A stretch of DNA of 64,000 bases from Motilibacter aurantiacus (GTDB lineage Bacteria > Actinomycetota > Actinomycetes > Motilibacterales > Motilibacteraceae): the NCBI RefSeq assembly GCF_011250645.1, contig NZ_JAANNO010000008.1, positions 77,894 through 141,893 of the forward strand, read 5' to 3'. Shown here in pieces: positions 41,932 to 50,190 of the stretch. The stretch's first letter is position 1. The number at the start of each line of letters is the position of its first letter. Both the position numbers and the translations under genes were made by a program. The notes under the pieces were generated by a model. That model was given only the letters and a program-made list of their open reading frames with translations. It was not told the origin of the DNA and ran no database searches.

Positions 41932-43344
41932 GTGGGCATGAGCACCGGCCGGTTCGGCAAGGCCTGGAGCGGGCGCGCCGCCGCCGGAGCCGCCATGGTG
42001 GTGGTCGCGGTCCAGCTCCTCCCGCTCCCGCTCGCGGTCCGCAACCTCACCTACTACGCGGTGGCGCTCGCCTGCCTGCGTGCCGCGTGGCGGCCGGCCA
42101 TCGCCCTGCCCACCCGCTACCGCCTGGTCCTCGCCGCCCCCTTCGCCGTCTTCGCCGCCGGCGAGACCCTCGACATCGGCGGAGACTTCGTCGGCCACCC
42201 GCTCCCGCTGTCCGGGCTGCTGAGCGCCTTCTGGCTCCCGGCGTACGCCCTCATGGGCGCGCTGGGGCTGCGCGCGCTCGCCTCCCGGCGGCACCGTGAC
42301 GGGCTCGGGCCACTGCTCGACGCCCTCATCGTCAGCGTCGGGGTCAGCGTGCTGCTCCTCGGCTGGGTCGACGAGGGCGGCGGCGTGCAGCTCTTCTCAA
42401 CCGGCACGTTCTGGGGCGTGTACGACGCGGTGCTCGTCGGCGTCGCCTGCGGCCTGCTCCCCGGGCTGCGCGGGCAGCCGCCTGCGGCCTGGATGCTGCT
42501 CGGCGCGTTCGTCGCGAACCTCGTGGCCGACGTCGTGGCCTACGAGCTGGTCTCCGTGCCGCACGCGGAGGAGGTGAGCAACGCGCTCTGGGCGCTGTTC
42601 TACGTCCTGCTCATCGGCACGCTGCGCTCGCCCTCCCTGCGCCCGGCGGTCGCCCGCATCGGCCTGACCCGGGCTCCCGGGCCGCTGCGCATCGCCCTGC
42701 TCGGCGTGGCCCTGCTCGCGCCCACCGCACTGCTGCTGATGGAGGAGCACGAGCCGATCGCGGACATCGGGCTCGTCGTCGTGAGCTCCGTGCTGCTGAC
42801 CGGGCTGATCATGGCCCGGCTCGGCCTGCTGCTGCGCACGGTCTCGCTCGCGGCCCGCGAGCTCGAGACCGAGGTACGCCGCGACCCGCTCACCGACCTG
42901 CCCAACCGCCGCTCCTGGGACTTCACCCTCGCGCGGGCGATCGCGTCGGCCCAGCCGTTCTGCGTCGCGATCCTCGACCTCGACGCCTTCAAGGCCTACA
43001 ACGACCGGCTGGGGCACCAGGCCGGCGACGAGCTGCTCTGCGCCACGGCCTTCGCCTGGTCCGGGCGGCTGCGCAAGGGCGAGGTCGTCGCGCGCTGGGG
43101 CGGGGAGGAGTTCGCGCTCCTCGTGCCCGGCGGGCTGGACTCCGCGCAGGAGCGGGTGGAGGACGTGCGCCGCGCGGTGCCGTTCGGGGCGACCTGCTCG
43201 GCGGGCCTGACCGCCTGGGCCCCGGGGGAGACGCCGGACGTGCTGCTCGAGCGGGCCGACGAGGCGCTGTACGCCGCCAAGCGCGGCGGCCGGGACCGAC
43301 TCGTCATCGCCTCTCCCCCGCACGCCCAGGCTCTCGCGCGCTAG
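41932..43344 (+). CDS. Membrane-bound diguanylate cyclase (GGDEF)
   Basis: The protein has 470 residues. About 1-295 hold eight or nine hydrophobic segments, an integral membrane sensor region. The GGDEF domain (about 305-465) starts DPLTDLPNRRSWDF and has the active-site RWGGEEFALLVPGG, so it should make c-di-GMP. The metal Asp is in AILDLDAFKAYND. No RxxD inhibitory site is seen five residues before GGEEF (RKGEVVARW). GTG 41932 follows AAGGGGG; ATG 41938 is an alternative. The sigma-28-like promoter suggests motility control. Confidence 0.88.
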   Translation: MGMSTGRFGKAWSGRAAAGAAMVVVAVQLLPLPLAVRNLTYYAVALACLRAAWRPAIALPTRYRLVLAAPFAVFAAGETLDIGGDFVGHPLPLSGLLSAFWLPAYALMGALGLRALASRRHRDGLGPLLDALIVSVGVSVLLLGWVDEGGGVQLFSTGTFWGVYDAVLVGVACGLLPGLRGQPPAAWMLLGAFVANLVADVVAYELVSVPHAEEVSNALWALFYVLLIGTLRSPSLRPAVARIGLTRAPGPLRIALLGVALLAPTALLLMEEHEPIADIGLVVVSSVLLTGLIMARLGLLLRTVSLAARELETEVRRDPLTDLPNRRSWDFTLARAIASAQPFCVAILDLDAFKAYNDRLGHQAGDELLCATAFAWSGRLRKGEVVARWGGEEFALLVPGGLDSAQERVEDVRRAVPFGATCSAGLTAWAPGETPDVLLERADEALYAAKRGGRDRLVIASPPHAQALAR

Positions 43345-43366
43345 GGCCGGGCGCGCGGGGCCTGCC

Positions 43367-44776
43367 TCACTCGGTCTTCGTGGAGGCGTCGCCCGCGGAC
43401 GAGTCCCCGACCCACACGGTCTTGGCGTTGCAGAAGGCCCGGATGCCCTGCGCGCTGAGCTCCCGGCCGTACCCGGAGCGCTTGACGCCCCCGAAGGGCA
43501 GCTCGGGGAAGGACGTGACCATCCCGTTGACGAAGACCATGCCCGCCTCGAACCCGTCGACGAAGAGCTCCTGGTCGCGGGGGTCGTCGGCCCAGACGTT
43601 GGCGCCGAGGCCGAAGGGGCTGTCGTTGGCCAGGCGGAGCGCCTCCTCGGCCGACTCGGCCGCGTGGATGGTCGCCACCGGCCCGAACGCCTCCTCCGCC
43701 CACAGGCGCATCTCCGGCGTGACCCGGTCGACCGCGGTCGCGGGGTAGAACGCGCCCGGCCCCTCGGGCACCTCGCCTCCGCAGAGCACCCGGGCGCCGC
43801 GGGACCTCGCGTCCTGCACCATCTCGTGCAGCTCGTCGCGACCCTGCACGCTGTAGAGCGGCCCCAGCTGCGTCGACTCCTCGAGCGGGTCGCCCGCACG
43901 GAGCGCCTCCATGCCCTCGACGAACCGGCGGACGAACTCGTCGTAGACGTCGACGTGCACGATGAAGCGCTTGGCCGCGATGCAGCTCTGGCCGTTGTTC
44001 TGACAACGCGCCGTGACCCCGACCTCCGCCGCTCGGGCCACGTCCGCCGACGGGAGCACCACGAACGGGTCGCTGCCGCCGAGCTCCAGCACGGTCGGCT
44101 TGATCTCGTCCCCCGAGATCGACGCCACCGAGCGGCCCGCCGGCTCGCTCCCGGTCAACGTCGCGGCGGCGACCCGCGGGTCACGCAGGATCTGCTCGAC
44201 CTGCTTCGACGGGACGAGCAGGGCCTGGAAGGCGCCTTCAGGAAAGCCTGCTTCACGAGCGACCCGCTCCAGGCGCAGCGCGGTGCGCGGCACGTTGGAG
44301 GAGTGCTTCAGCAGCCCGGCGTTGCCCGCCATGAGCGCCGGAGCCATGAAGCGGACCACCTGCCAGAGCGGGAAGTTCCACGGCATGACGGCGAGGACGA
44401 CACCGAGCGGCTGATAGCGGGTGTAGGCGCGCGTGGCCCCGACCGCGGGCGCGTCGAGCTCCTCGTCCGCGAGGAAGCGCTCGGCGTTGCCGGCGTAGAA
44501 GCGCATGCCCTTGGCGCACTTGGCCACCTCGGCCTTCGCGGCCGTGATGGGCTTGCCCATCTCGAGCACCATGTCGCGTGCGATCTCGTCGGCGTCGCGG
44601 TCGAGCACGTCGGCCGCCGCCCGCAGCCACTCCGCCCGCCGGCTGAGGCTCGTGCGCCGCAGCTGCGCGTGCGCCGCCGCCGCCCGGGCGACCCGCTCCT
44701 CGACCTGCGCGCCGTCGTGCTCCTCGAAGGTCTCGAGGACCTCGCCCGTCGCCGGGTTGGTCACCGCGATGGCCAT
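43367..44776 (-). CDS. gabD: NAD(P)-dependent succinate-semialdehyde dehydrogenase-like aldehyde dehydrogenase
   Basis: The 469-residue ALDH has the catalytic Cys in NNGQSCIAAKRF and the Glu in VLELGGSDPFVVL, with MPWNFPLWQVVRF for cofactor binding. It resembles the GabD branch that oxidises succinate semialdehyde to succinate. Related enzymes accept other small aldehydes, so the substrate is probable rather than certain. ATG 44776 has GGAGG 9 bases upstream. No GABA transaminase is adjacent. A run of A/T-ending codons (CGT GAA GCA GGC TTT CCT) occurs near 44235-44262. Confidence 0.86.
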   Translation of the reverse strand: MAIAVTNPATGEVLETFEEHDGAQVEERVARAAAAHAQLRRTSLSRRAEWLRAAADVLDRDADEIARDMVLEMGKPITAAKAEVAKCAKGMRFYAGNAERFLADEELDAPAVGATRAYTRYQPLGVVLAVMPWNFPLWQVVRFMAPALMAGNAGLLKHSSNVPRTALRLERVAREAGFPEGAFQALLVPSKQVEQILRDPRVAAATLTGSEPAGRSVASISGDEIKPTVLELGGSDPFVVLPSADVARAAEVGVTARCQNNGQSCIAAKRFIVHVDVYDEFVRRFVEGMEALRAGDPLEESTQLGPLYSVQGRDELHEMVQDARSRGARVLCGGEVPEGPGAFYPATAVDRVTPEMRLWAEEAFGPVATIHAAESAEEALRLANDSPFGLGANVWADDPRDQELFVDGFEAGMVFVNGMVTSFPELPFGGVKRSGYGRELSAQGIRAFCNAKTVWVGDSSAGDASTKTE

Positions 44777-44815
44777 GCTGCCCGCCTCCTGCTCGCTCGA
44801 CTGCCCTGCACATGC

Positions 44816-44851
44816 GGAGGGCCGGCCCCCGGAGCGGGAGCCGGCCCTTCC
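44816..44851 (-). terminator. Terminator after DUF6458 gene
   Basis: GGGCCGGC (44819-44826) and GCCGGCCC (44840-44847) form the core stem, extended imperfectly on both sides. It lies just beyond the minus-strand stop at 44859. Confidence 0.6.
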
Positions 44852-44858
44852 GGCCCGG

Positions 44859-45134
44859 TCAGTAGCGCGGGGCGCCGTCGTCGTAGACCCGGCGCTCCTC
44901 GACCACGGGAGCGCGGTCGCGGTAGACCGTGCGGTCGACGGCCACGTCGTCACGGGCGACCAGCCGGCGGCGCGGCCCGAAGAACGCGAACGTCAGGATG
45001 AGCCCGAGAACGCCGGCCGCGACGAGGATCCATCCCACGACGGGGACGTCCACGCCGGCGATGGACTGGTCCTGCACGGCCAGGGCCAGGATGAGCCCCG
45101 CGGCGATGAGAAAGATGCTTGCGCCGATTCCCAC
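44859..45134 (-). CDS. DUF6458 family small membrane protein
   Basis: The 91-residue protein starts MGIGASIFLIAAGLILALAV and has two hydrophobic helices separated by a short loop (VPVVGWILVAAGVLGLIL), then a basic/acidic tail (FFGPRRRLVARDDV, EERRVYDD). This pattern is the actinobacterial DUF6458 family; no function is known. A stress-sigma-like promoter lies at 45191-45216, so it may be induced by stress. Confidence 0.85.
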   Translation of the reverse strand: MGIGASIFLIAAGLILALAVQDQSIAGVDVPVVGWILVAAGVLGLILTFAFFGPRRRLVARDDVAVDRTVYRDRAPVVEERRVYDDGAPRY

Positions 45135-45190
45135 TGCTGCCTCCGGTGTCGGCGGCCGGCGAACGTCCGGCCGCGCTCCTGGGATGCTGG

Positions 45191-45216
45191 GTACCCGGCT
45201 CGCACCTGCCTGACAC
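45191..45216 (-). promoter_or_regulatory. Candidate SigB/SigF-type stress promoter
   Basis: On the minus strand GTGT is followed after 16 bases by GGGTAC. This matches the actinobacterial stress-sigma consensus GTTT-N15-17-GGGTAT closely. It is 57 bases upstream of the DUF6458 start. Confidence 0.5.
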
Positions 45217-45255
45217 GGCGGATCCGTCGCCCGTCCGGGTCGGTCGCGCTGCGTG

Positions 45256-45948
45256 TCAGGCCGGTCGCCGGGCGAGGAGCGTGCGCAGGACGTCCAGCTC
45301 GTCGCTGATGACGCCGGTGGCGCCCACCGCGAGCACCTCCTCCAGCGCCGCGGCCGTGTTCACCGGCCAGGTCAGGACGGCCTGCAGCGTGCGGTGCAGC
45401 TCGTCCGTCAACGGGCGGGTGAGCAGCGAGCGGTGGATCGACGCGCCGTACGCCGTCCGCGACCCCACCGCCGCACCGTCCGCCACCCGGGCCCGCAGCG
45501 CGGCGAGCTCCCGGGGCGTGCGCGCGGAGAGCAGGATCTGGGCGTACGGCAGGGCGGCGAAGGGCTCCAGGGCCGGCCAGTGCCGGCCGCAGACGAGGAC
45601 GTCGCGGTCGGCGGCCAGCTCGTGCACGCTGCGGGCGACCTCGTGCCCGACGGCCGTCCCGGTCCCCTTGAGGTCCAGCATGAGCCGGGTGCCCGGCCCC
45701 GCGACGCGCAGCGCGGCCGCCACGACCTCGGCGAGCTCCAGGCGCGGCTTCCAGCCCCGGTGCACCCGCCAGCCGTCCCAGAGGATCGGGAGCCGGCCCG
45801 CGGTGCGCGCGTGGCGCACCTCGAGCCGGCCGCGCCAGCTGTGCACGTCGAGCTCGATGACGTCGACGCCGAGCTCGGCCGCCTGCTGCAGCGCGGCGAG
45901 CTGGTTGCCGGCGCGGTGCGCGACCGCGAGCGGGAGGCGTGGGCTCAC
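45256..45948 (-). CDS. Glycerophosphodiester phosphodiesterase family protein
   Basis: The 230-residue product has GDPD features: VAHRAGN, GVDVIELDVH (metal Glu and Asp) and the second His in LEVRHARTAG, ending with TWPVNTAAALEEVLAVGATGVISDEL. It would split glycerophosphodiesters to glycerol-3-phosphate and an alcohol. It has no signal peptide. The GTG at 45948 overlaps the flippase-like stop by 4 bases, so the two are translated together and probably act in one lipid pathway. It is shorter than typical GDPD enzymes (about 250-300). Confidence 0.83.
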   Translation of the reverse strand: MSPRLPLAVAHRAGNQLAALQQAAELGVDVIELDVHSWRGRLEVRHARTAGRLPILWDGWRVHRGWKPRLELAEVVAAALRVAGPGTRLMLDLKGTGTAVGHEVARSVHELAADRDVLVCGRHWPALEPFAALPYAQILLSARTPRELAALRARVADGAAVGSRTAYGASIHRSLLTRPLTDELHRTLQAVLTWPVNTAAALEEVLAVGATGVISDELDVLRTLLARRPA

Positions 45949-46931
45949 GCGGCCGCGGGCGCGCAGGTGAGGCACTGGGGGAGGGAGACCTGGTGCTCGG
46001 CGCACACGAGCGCGCGGAGGCGGGCGCGGCCGGCGGCCACGCGCCGGGCGAGGAAGCTGGCGCCGCCGAACGCGACCCCCGGCACCCAGGCGAGCAGCGC
46101 CTTCAGCGCGACGGCACCGATGGCGGCCGCCCACGGCAGCCCGAGCGCAACCAGACCGACGGCCAGCGCGCCGTCCTTCGGGCTGGCACCCTGCGGGCCG
46201 GGGAGCACGCCCGCGAGCTGGCTGGCCCCGAAGACACCCGCCAGCGCGAGCGGGCTGACGGACTCTCCCACGGCGAGGACCGTACCCAGGAGCATGGCGA
46301 CCACGCACGCCTGGTAGCCGAACGAGTACGCGAACGCGATCGCGAGCCGCCGCTTGCCGGGCAGGGACGGCGCGATGCGTGCCTTGATCCCGGGACGGAG
46401 CCGGAGCACGACCAGGGCGAGCACGAGGATGCCGGCCGCGACGGAGCCGAACGTGACGGCGAGGTGCAGCGGGAGCGCGGCCCCGGCGGCGAGCGCGAAC
46501 GCGGCGACCCCGATCGAGCCCACGAGGCGGTCGGCGGCGACCTCGGCCACCGCGGCGGCTCGGCGCTCGCCCTGCTGCTCGAGCCGGCGCACCCGCCAGA
46601 TGTCGGCGCCGGCGTGGCCGGGGGTGCAGAGGCCGAGCAGCTCGGCCTCGGCGTATGTGCGCAGGAACCAGCGGCGGCCGGGGCGGGCGGCCGACAGGGC
46701 GTGCCAGCGCAGCGGGCAGAAGACGTACTTGCCGAGCACGAAGGCGGCCAGGCCCAGCAGCGCCGGCAGCGGCGCGGCGGACGGCAGGTGCGTCACCCCG
46801 GAGGCCGAGGCCGCGACGCCGGCGAGCAGGACGCTGATGGTGGCGAGGCGGCGCAGCCGCGCCGACCCGGCCGCAGCGCGGAGGGGCGTCGCGACGAAGC
46901 CGGGGAGGGCAGGCCGGAGGGCGCTCAGCAT
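45945..46931 (-). CDS. Lysylphosphatidylglycerol synthase-type (UPF0104) membrane protein
   Basis: This 328-residue membrane protein has seven or eight hydrophobic segments and family motifs CTPGHAGADIWRV and AEVAADRLVGSIG, plus GASQLAGVLPGPQGASPKDGAL. The family holds the transmembrane half of MprF and lipid flippases such as AglD-like proteins. It lacks the MprF catalytic domain, so it is more likely a lipid or lipid-linked sugar translocase (inference). It is upstream of, and coupled to, the GDPD gene. Cys pairs near the C-terminus (LVCAEH, LTCAPA) are unusual. Confidence 0.8.
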   Translation of the reverse strand: MLSALRPALPGFVATPLRAAAGSARLRRLATISVLLAGVAASASGVTHLPSAAPLPALLGLAAFVLGKYVFCPLRWHALSAARPGRRWFLRTYAEAELLGLCTPGHAGADIWRVRRLEQQGERRAAAVAEVAADRLVGSIGVAAFALAAGAALPLHLAVTFGSVAAGILVLALVVLRLRPGIKARIAPSLPGKRRLAIAFAYSFGYQACVVAMLLGTVLAVGESVSPLALAGVFGASQLAGVLPGPQGASPKDGALAVGLVALGLPWAAAIGAVALKALLAWVPGVAFGGASFLARRVAAGRARLRALVCAEHQVSLPQCLTCAPAAA

Positions 46932-47084
46932 GCCTTCGTTGTCGTCCGGCCGCGGGCTCTGCCTGAGGCGCCCGAGCGGGTGTCTTCTAGACCCATGTGG
47001 GCTCTCAAGGACCTCTCGCGGTCGGACGACTCTCCTGGTGCACGCGGCGATCCGCGCGCATCGCACACGCAGTGGGAGGCACCG

Positions 47085-47465
47085 GTGGCACGGATCCTGG
47101 TCGTTGACGACGATGACGACATCCGCGGGCTCGTCGCCATGCGGCTCAAGGCCGCCGGGCACCGGGTCGTCGCGGTGTCCGACGGTGCGCGCGCGCTCGA
47201 TCTCGTCGACGAGCGGGGTATACCCGAGGTCGCCGTCCTTGATGTGACGATGCCCGGCATGGACGGCTTCCAGCTCCTGCAGACGCTGCGCGAGCGCAGT
47301 GGCCGGGACGTCAAGGCCGTCTTCCTCAGCGCCCGCGTCCAGGAGGAGGACGTCGCCCGCGGCCGGGCGGCCGGCGCCACGTACCTCACCAAGCCGTTCA
47401 TCGCCTCCGCGCTGCTCTCGGCCGTCGAGCGGGCGGTGCCGGGCGAGACGGCCGACAGCTGGTGA
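47085..47465 (+). CDS. Single-domain response regulator
   Basis: The 126-residue CheY-like receiver has the acidic pocket VVDDDDDI, phospho-acceptor Asp53 in AVLDVTMPGMDG and Lys in YLTKPF. There is no output domain. GTG 47085 has GGGAGG 5 bases upstream; an ATG at 46996 would add 30 residues of poor character. It converges with the Vsr gene (3-base gap). The histidine kinase at 47932-50040 is the nearest possible partner but lies on the other strand. Confidence 0.87.
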   Translation: MARILVVDDDDDIRGLVAMRLKAAGHRVVAVSDGARALDLVDERGIPEVAVLDVTMPGMDGFQLLQTLRERSGRDVKAVFLSARVQEEDVARGRAAGATYLTKPFIASALLSAVERAVPGETADSW

Positions 47466-47468
47466 GCC

Positions 47469-47948
47469 TCAGCCGTCGCTGACGGCCACACGCCGGGACC
47501 CGACCGTCCCGCGGACCCGCTCCGCGACGACGGCCGGGTCCTCGTGCTCCCAGGCGCGCAGCGCGACCCAGCCCGCCGCCGCCAGCCGGGCGTCGGTGTC
47601 GGCGTCCCGGCGGCGGTTGCGCTCGAGCTTGGCGGTCCAGTAGTCCGCGTTCGTCCGCGGCTCCCGGCTGTGCTCGGGGCAGCCGTGCCACCGGCAGCCG
47701 TCGACGAAGACGGCCACCCGTGCGCGCGCGAAGACCAGGTCGGCCCGCCGGCGTACGCCCTCCAGCGGCAGCGGCGCGTCCACCCGGTAGCGCAGCCCCA
47801 GCGCGTGACAGGCCCGGCGCACGGCGAGCTCCGGCCGGGTGTCGCGCCGGCGGTTGCCCTGCATGCTGGCGCGGACGGCCGGGCTGCTCGCCGGGGGGGC
47901 CGGCGGAAGGACGGGCCACCCGTCGCCGGGGTCAGGAGGCGGCGGCAC
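47469..47948 (-). CDS. vsr: Very short patch repair (Vsr) endonuclease
   Basis: The 159-residue protein shows the Vsr family pattern: NRRRDTRPELAVRRACHALG, RRRADLVFARARVAVFVDGC, WHGCPEH (zinc and catalytic residues) and WVALRAWEHE. Vsr nicks DNA beside T:G mismatches produced by deamination of 5-methylcytosine. This fits the orphan C5 methyltransferase at 36237, though the two are not adjacent. Its start overlaps the end of the kinase gene by 17 bases on the same strand. The first 28 residues are Pro-rich and may not be needed; an internal ATG begins MQGNRRRDT. Confidence 0.9.
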   Translation of the reverse strand: MPPPPDPGDGWPVLPPAPPASSPAVRASMQGNRRRDTRPELAVRRACHALGLRYRVDAPLPLEGVRRRADLVFARARVAVFVDGCRWHGCPEHSREPRTNADYWTAKLERNRRRDADTDARLAAAGWVALRAWEHEDPAVVAERVRGTVGSRRVAVSDG

Positions 47949-50040
47949 CGGCCCATTGTGCGGCGGCGGCGGAGGCCGGGACGAGCGGCAGCCGGACCAC
48001 GACCGAGGTCCCCACCCCCGGGGTCGAGCTCAGCGCCACGGAGCCGCCGTGCGCGTCCAGCACCCCGCGGACGACCGCCAGCCCCAGGCCGGTGCCCTGG
48101 ATCGCGTCCTGCTCGGCCGCCCGGGCGCGGAAGAAGGGCGTGAAGAGCGCCTGCTGCTCGTGCTCGGCGATGCCCACGCCCGTGTCGGCGACCGTCAGCA
48201 CCGCCTCGTCGGCCGCGACCCCGACGGACACCGTGACCGCGCCGCCGGAGAGCGTGAACTTCACCGCGTTGGAGAGCAGGTTGGACACGACGAGCTCGAG
48301 CTGTGCCGTGTCCGCCAGGACGCGTGCGCCGTGGCCGGGCAGGTCGGTGGAGACCGAGATGCCGCGCTGGGCGGCCAGCGGGACGATCGAGCGCACGCCG
48401 TCGCCGACCAGCTGGCCGAGGTCGACGGCGTCGCGCTGGTTGCCGAGCGCCGCCGAGTCGATGCGCGACAGGGTGAGCAGGTTGTCGACGAGGCCGCGCA
48501 GGCGGTGGGTCGCCCGGGTCATGGCGTCGCGCGCGGACGTCGCCACCTCCTCCGGCGGGTCCTCGTCGAGCAGCTCCAGGTAGCCCAGCAGGCTGGTCAG
48601 CGGCGTGCGGAACTCGTGGGAGACGGTCGCGATGAACTCGGCCTTGATCCGGTCGAGCTCCTGCAGCCGCGCGACCAGCCGTTCCTTGCCCTCGAGGTCC
48701 TCGCGGAGCAGCCGCTCGGCCTCCAGCCGGTGGGTGACGTCGCGGAGGAAGGCGTTGAGCTCGAGCCCGTCGCCCTCGCCCGTCGCCCACAGCACCAGCT
48801 CGATGGGGACCTCGCGGCCGTCCCGGGTCAGCGCGGGCAGCTCGAGCGGTCGGCCCATCTTGTCGCCCACGCCGGTCGCGACGTAGCGAGCCATGCCGAC
48901 GTCGTGAGCCGCACGCAACCGCTCCGGCACGATCAGCTCGGACATCCGGGCGCCGATCGCCTCCTCCCGCGACCAGCCGAGCAGCTCCTCGGCGCGCCGG
49001 TTCCAGCCAGTGACCCTTCCGGCGGCGTCGGTGCTGACGAACGCGTCCCCCGCCGAGTGGAGCAGCCGGCGCAGCCGTTCCTCGCGGGCCCGCAGGTCCT
49101 GCCCGGCTCGCTCGCGCTCCACCACCCGGCCGAGCGCGATGCCCGCCTGGCCGAGCAGCTCGGTGAGCTCGGCGGCGGGCGGGCGCGCGTCGTCGGTGAC
49201 CAGCTCCAGGACGCCGACGACCTCGTCGTCCACCAGGACAGGGAAGGCGTACGCGGACACGACGTCGCCGGGCGTGCGCGGGGCCGCGTCGCACCCGTCG
49301 AGCCAGGCCGCCACGCCGTCGGCGAGCACGAGGCCGGGCAGGCCGGTCTCCTCGAAGGGCCGGGACGTGCCCGCGGGCAGCAGCCGCCCGCCGTGCCAGG
49401 TGCGCACGGGCGTGAGCGTGCTCGCGCGCGGGTCGACCGCGTACGCGGCGCCGCCGGTCCAGCCGCCGCGCTCGCAGAGCACGGACAGCGCGGCGCCGAA
49501 CGCGTGCCGGGAGTCGCGCGCCGTGTTGGCGGCGGCGGCCACGGCGGCGAGGACCCCGGACGAGCGGACGCTGCGCCGGCGCTCGAGCACGTGCTCGACC
49601 TGCCGGGCCACGAGCGCGAGCGCCGCGAGGCGGTCGGGGCCGAGCTCGCGCGGCGACCGGTCCACGACGAGGAGGGCGCCGAGGCGCGACCCGCTGGAGG
49701 AGGTCACCGGCCAGGCGGCGAAGCAACGGATGGGGAGCTCTCGGAAGGCGGGGTGGTCCTGGTAGCGCGGGTCGGCCGCCGCGTCCGCCAGCACCAGCTC
49801 GCCGTCGGCCACGGCCTCGGCCGTGAGCGCGGCCACGCACGCGGAGCCTGCGACCGCGGGCCCGGTCTGCGCCTTGACCCACTGGCGGTCCGCGTCGACG
49901 AAGGTGATCGCCGCGCCCTCGGTGCCCGCGATGCCGGCCGCGAGGCGGGCCAGGTCGTCGAACTCGGGCTCGGGGGACGTGTCGACGACGGCGTACGCGC
50001 GCAGCGCGGCCAGGCGACGGCGCTCCTCCCGGGAGTTCAC
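47932..50040 (-). CDS. Sensor histidine kinase with GAF and PAS domains
   Basis: The 702-residue cytoplasmic kinase has an N-terminal GAF domain (about 1-150, start NSREERRRLAALRAYAVVDT), a second GAF (about 165-320), a PAS domain (about 330-455, RLLHSAGDAFVSTDAAGRVTG), HisKA with the phospho-His in TVSHEFRTPLTSLLGYLELL (about 475) and an ATPase domain (NLLSNAVKF, DTGVGIAEHE, GTGLGLAVV). GTG 50040 gives the typical GAF beginning; GTG 50079 is possible. No ribosome site is clear. Cognate regulator unknown; a single-domain receiver is nearby. It shares 17 bases with vsr. Confidence 0.9.
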   Translation of the reverse strand: MNSREERRRLAALRAYAVVDTSPEPEFDDLARLAAGIAGTEGAAITFVDADRQWVKAQTGPAVAGSACVAALTAEAVADGELVLADAAADPRYQDHPAFRELPIRCFAAWPVTSSSGSRLGALLVVDRSPRELGPDRLAALALVARQVEHVLERRRSVRSSGVLAAVAAAANTARDSRHAFGAALSVLCERGGWTGGAAYAVDPRASTLTPVRTWHGGRLLPAGTSRPFEETGLPGLVLADGVAAWLDGCDAAPRTPGDVVSAYAFPVLVDDEVVGVLELVTDDARPPAAELTELLGQAGIALGRVVERERAGQDLRAREERLRRLLHSAGDAFVSTDAAGRVTGWNRRAEELLGWSREEAIGARMSELIVPERLRAAHDVGMARYVATGVGDKMGRPLELPALTRDGREVPIELVLWATGEGDGLELNAFLRDVTHRLEAERLLREDLEGKERLVARLQELDRIKAEFIATVSHEFRTPLTSLLGYLELLDEDPPEEVATSARDAMTRATHRLRGLVDNLLTLSRIDSAALGNQRDAVDLGQLVGDGVRSIVPLAAQRGISVSTDLPGHGARVLADTAQLELVVSNLLSNAVKFTLSGGAVTVSVGVAADEAVLTVADTGVGIAEHEQQALFTPFFRARAAEQDAIQGTGLGLAVVRGVLDAHGGSVALSSTPGVGTSVVVRLPLVPASAAAAQWAGAAAS

Positions 50041-50127
50041 GGCGAGAGCATCGGCGGGGCCCCCGCACGACCGGAGCACCCGAACAGGTGCCGGGGGGAA
50101 CAGGGCAGCGGACGACCTGGGGACGCA

Positions 50128-50164
50128 GGCCGGGCCGGGGCCCCGAAGGAGCCCCGGCCCGGCC
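50128..50164 (-). terminator. Strong terminator after the S15 peptidase gene
   Basis: GGCCGGGCCGGGGC (50128-50141) and GCCCCGGCCCGGCC (50151-50164) form a perfect 14-bp stem. It lies 27 bases beyond the minus-strand stop. Confidence 0.88.
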
Positions 50165-50190
50165 GGACAGGTGCAGACCTGCGCGAAGTG

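Noticed and set aside
45209-45260. CCTGACAC/GTGTCAGG inverted repeat as terminator of the GDPD gene
   Set aside because: The loop is about 36 bases and one arm overlaps the stop codon. One arm is also part of the stress-type promoter, so a terminator call is not supported.
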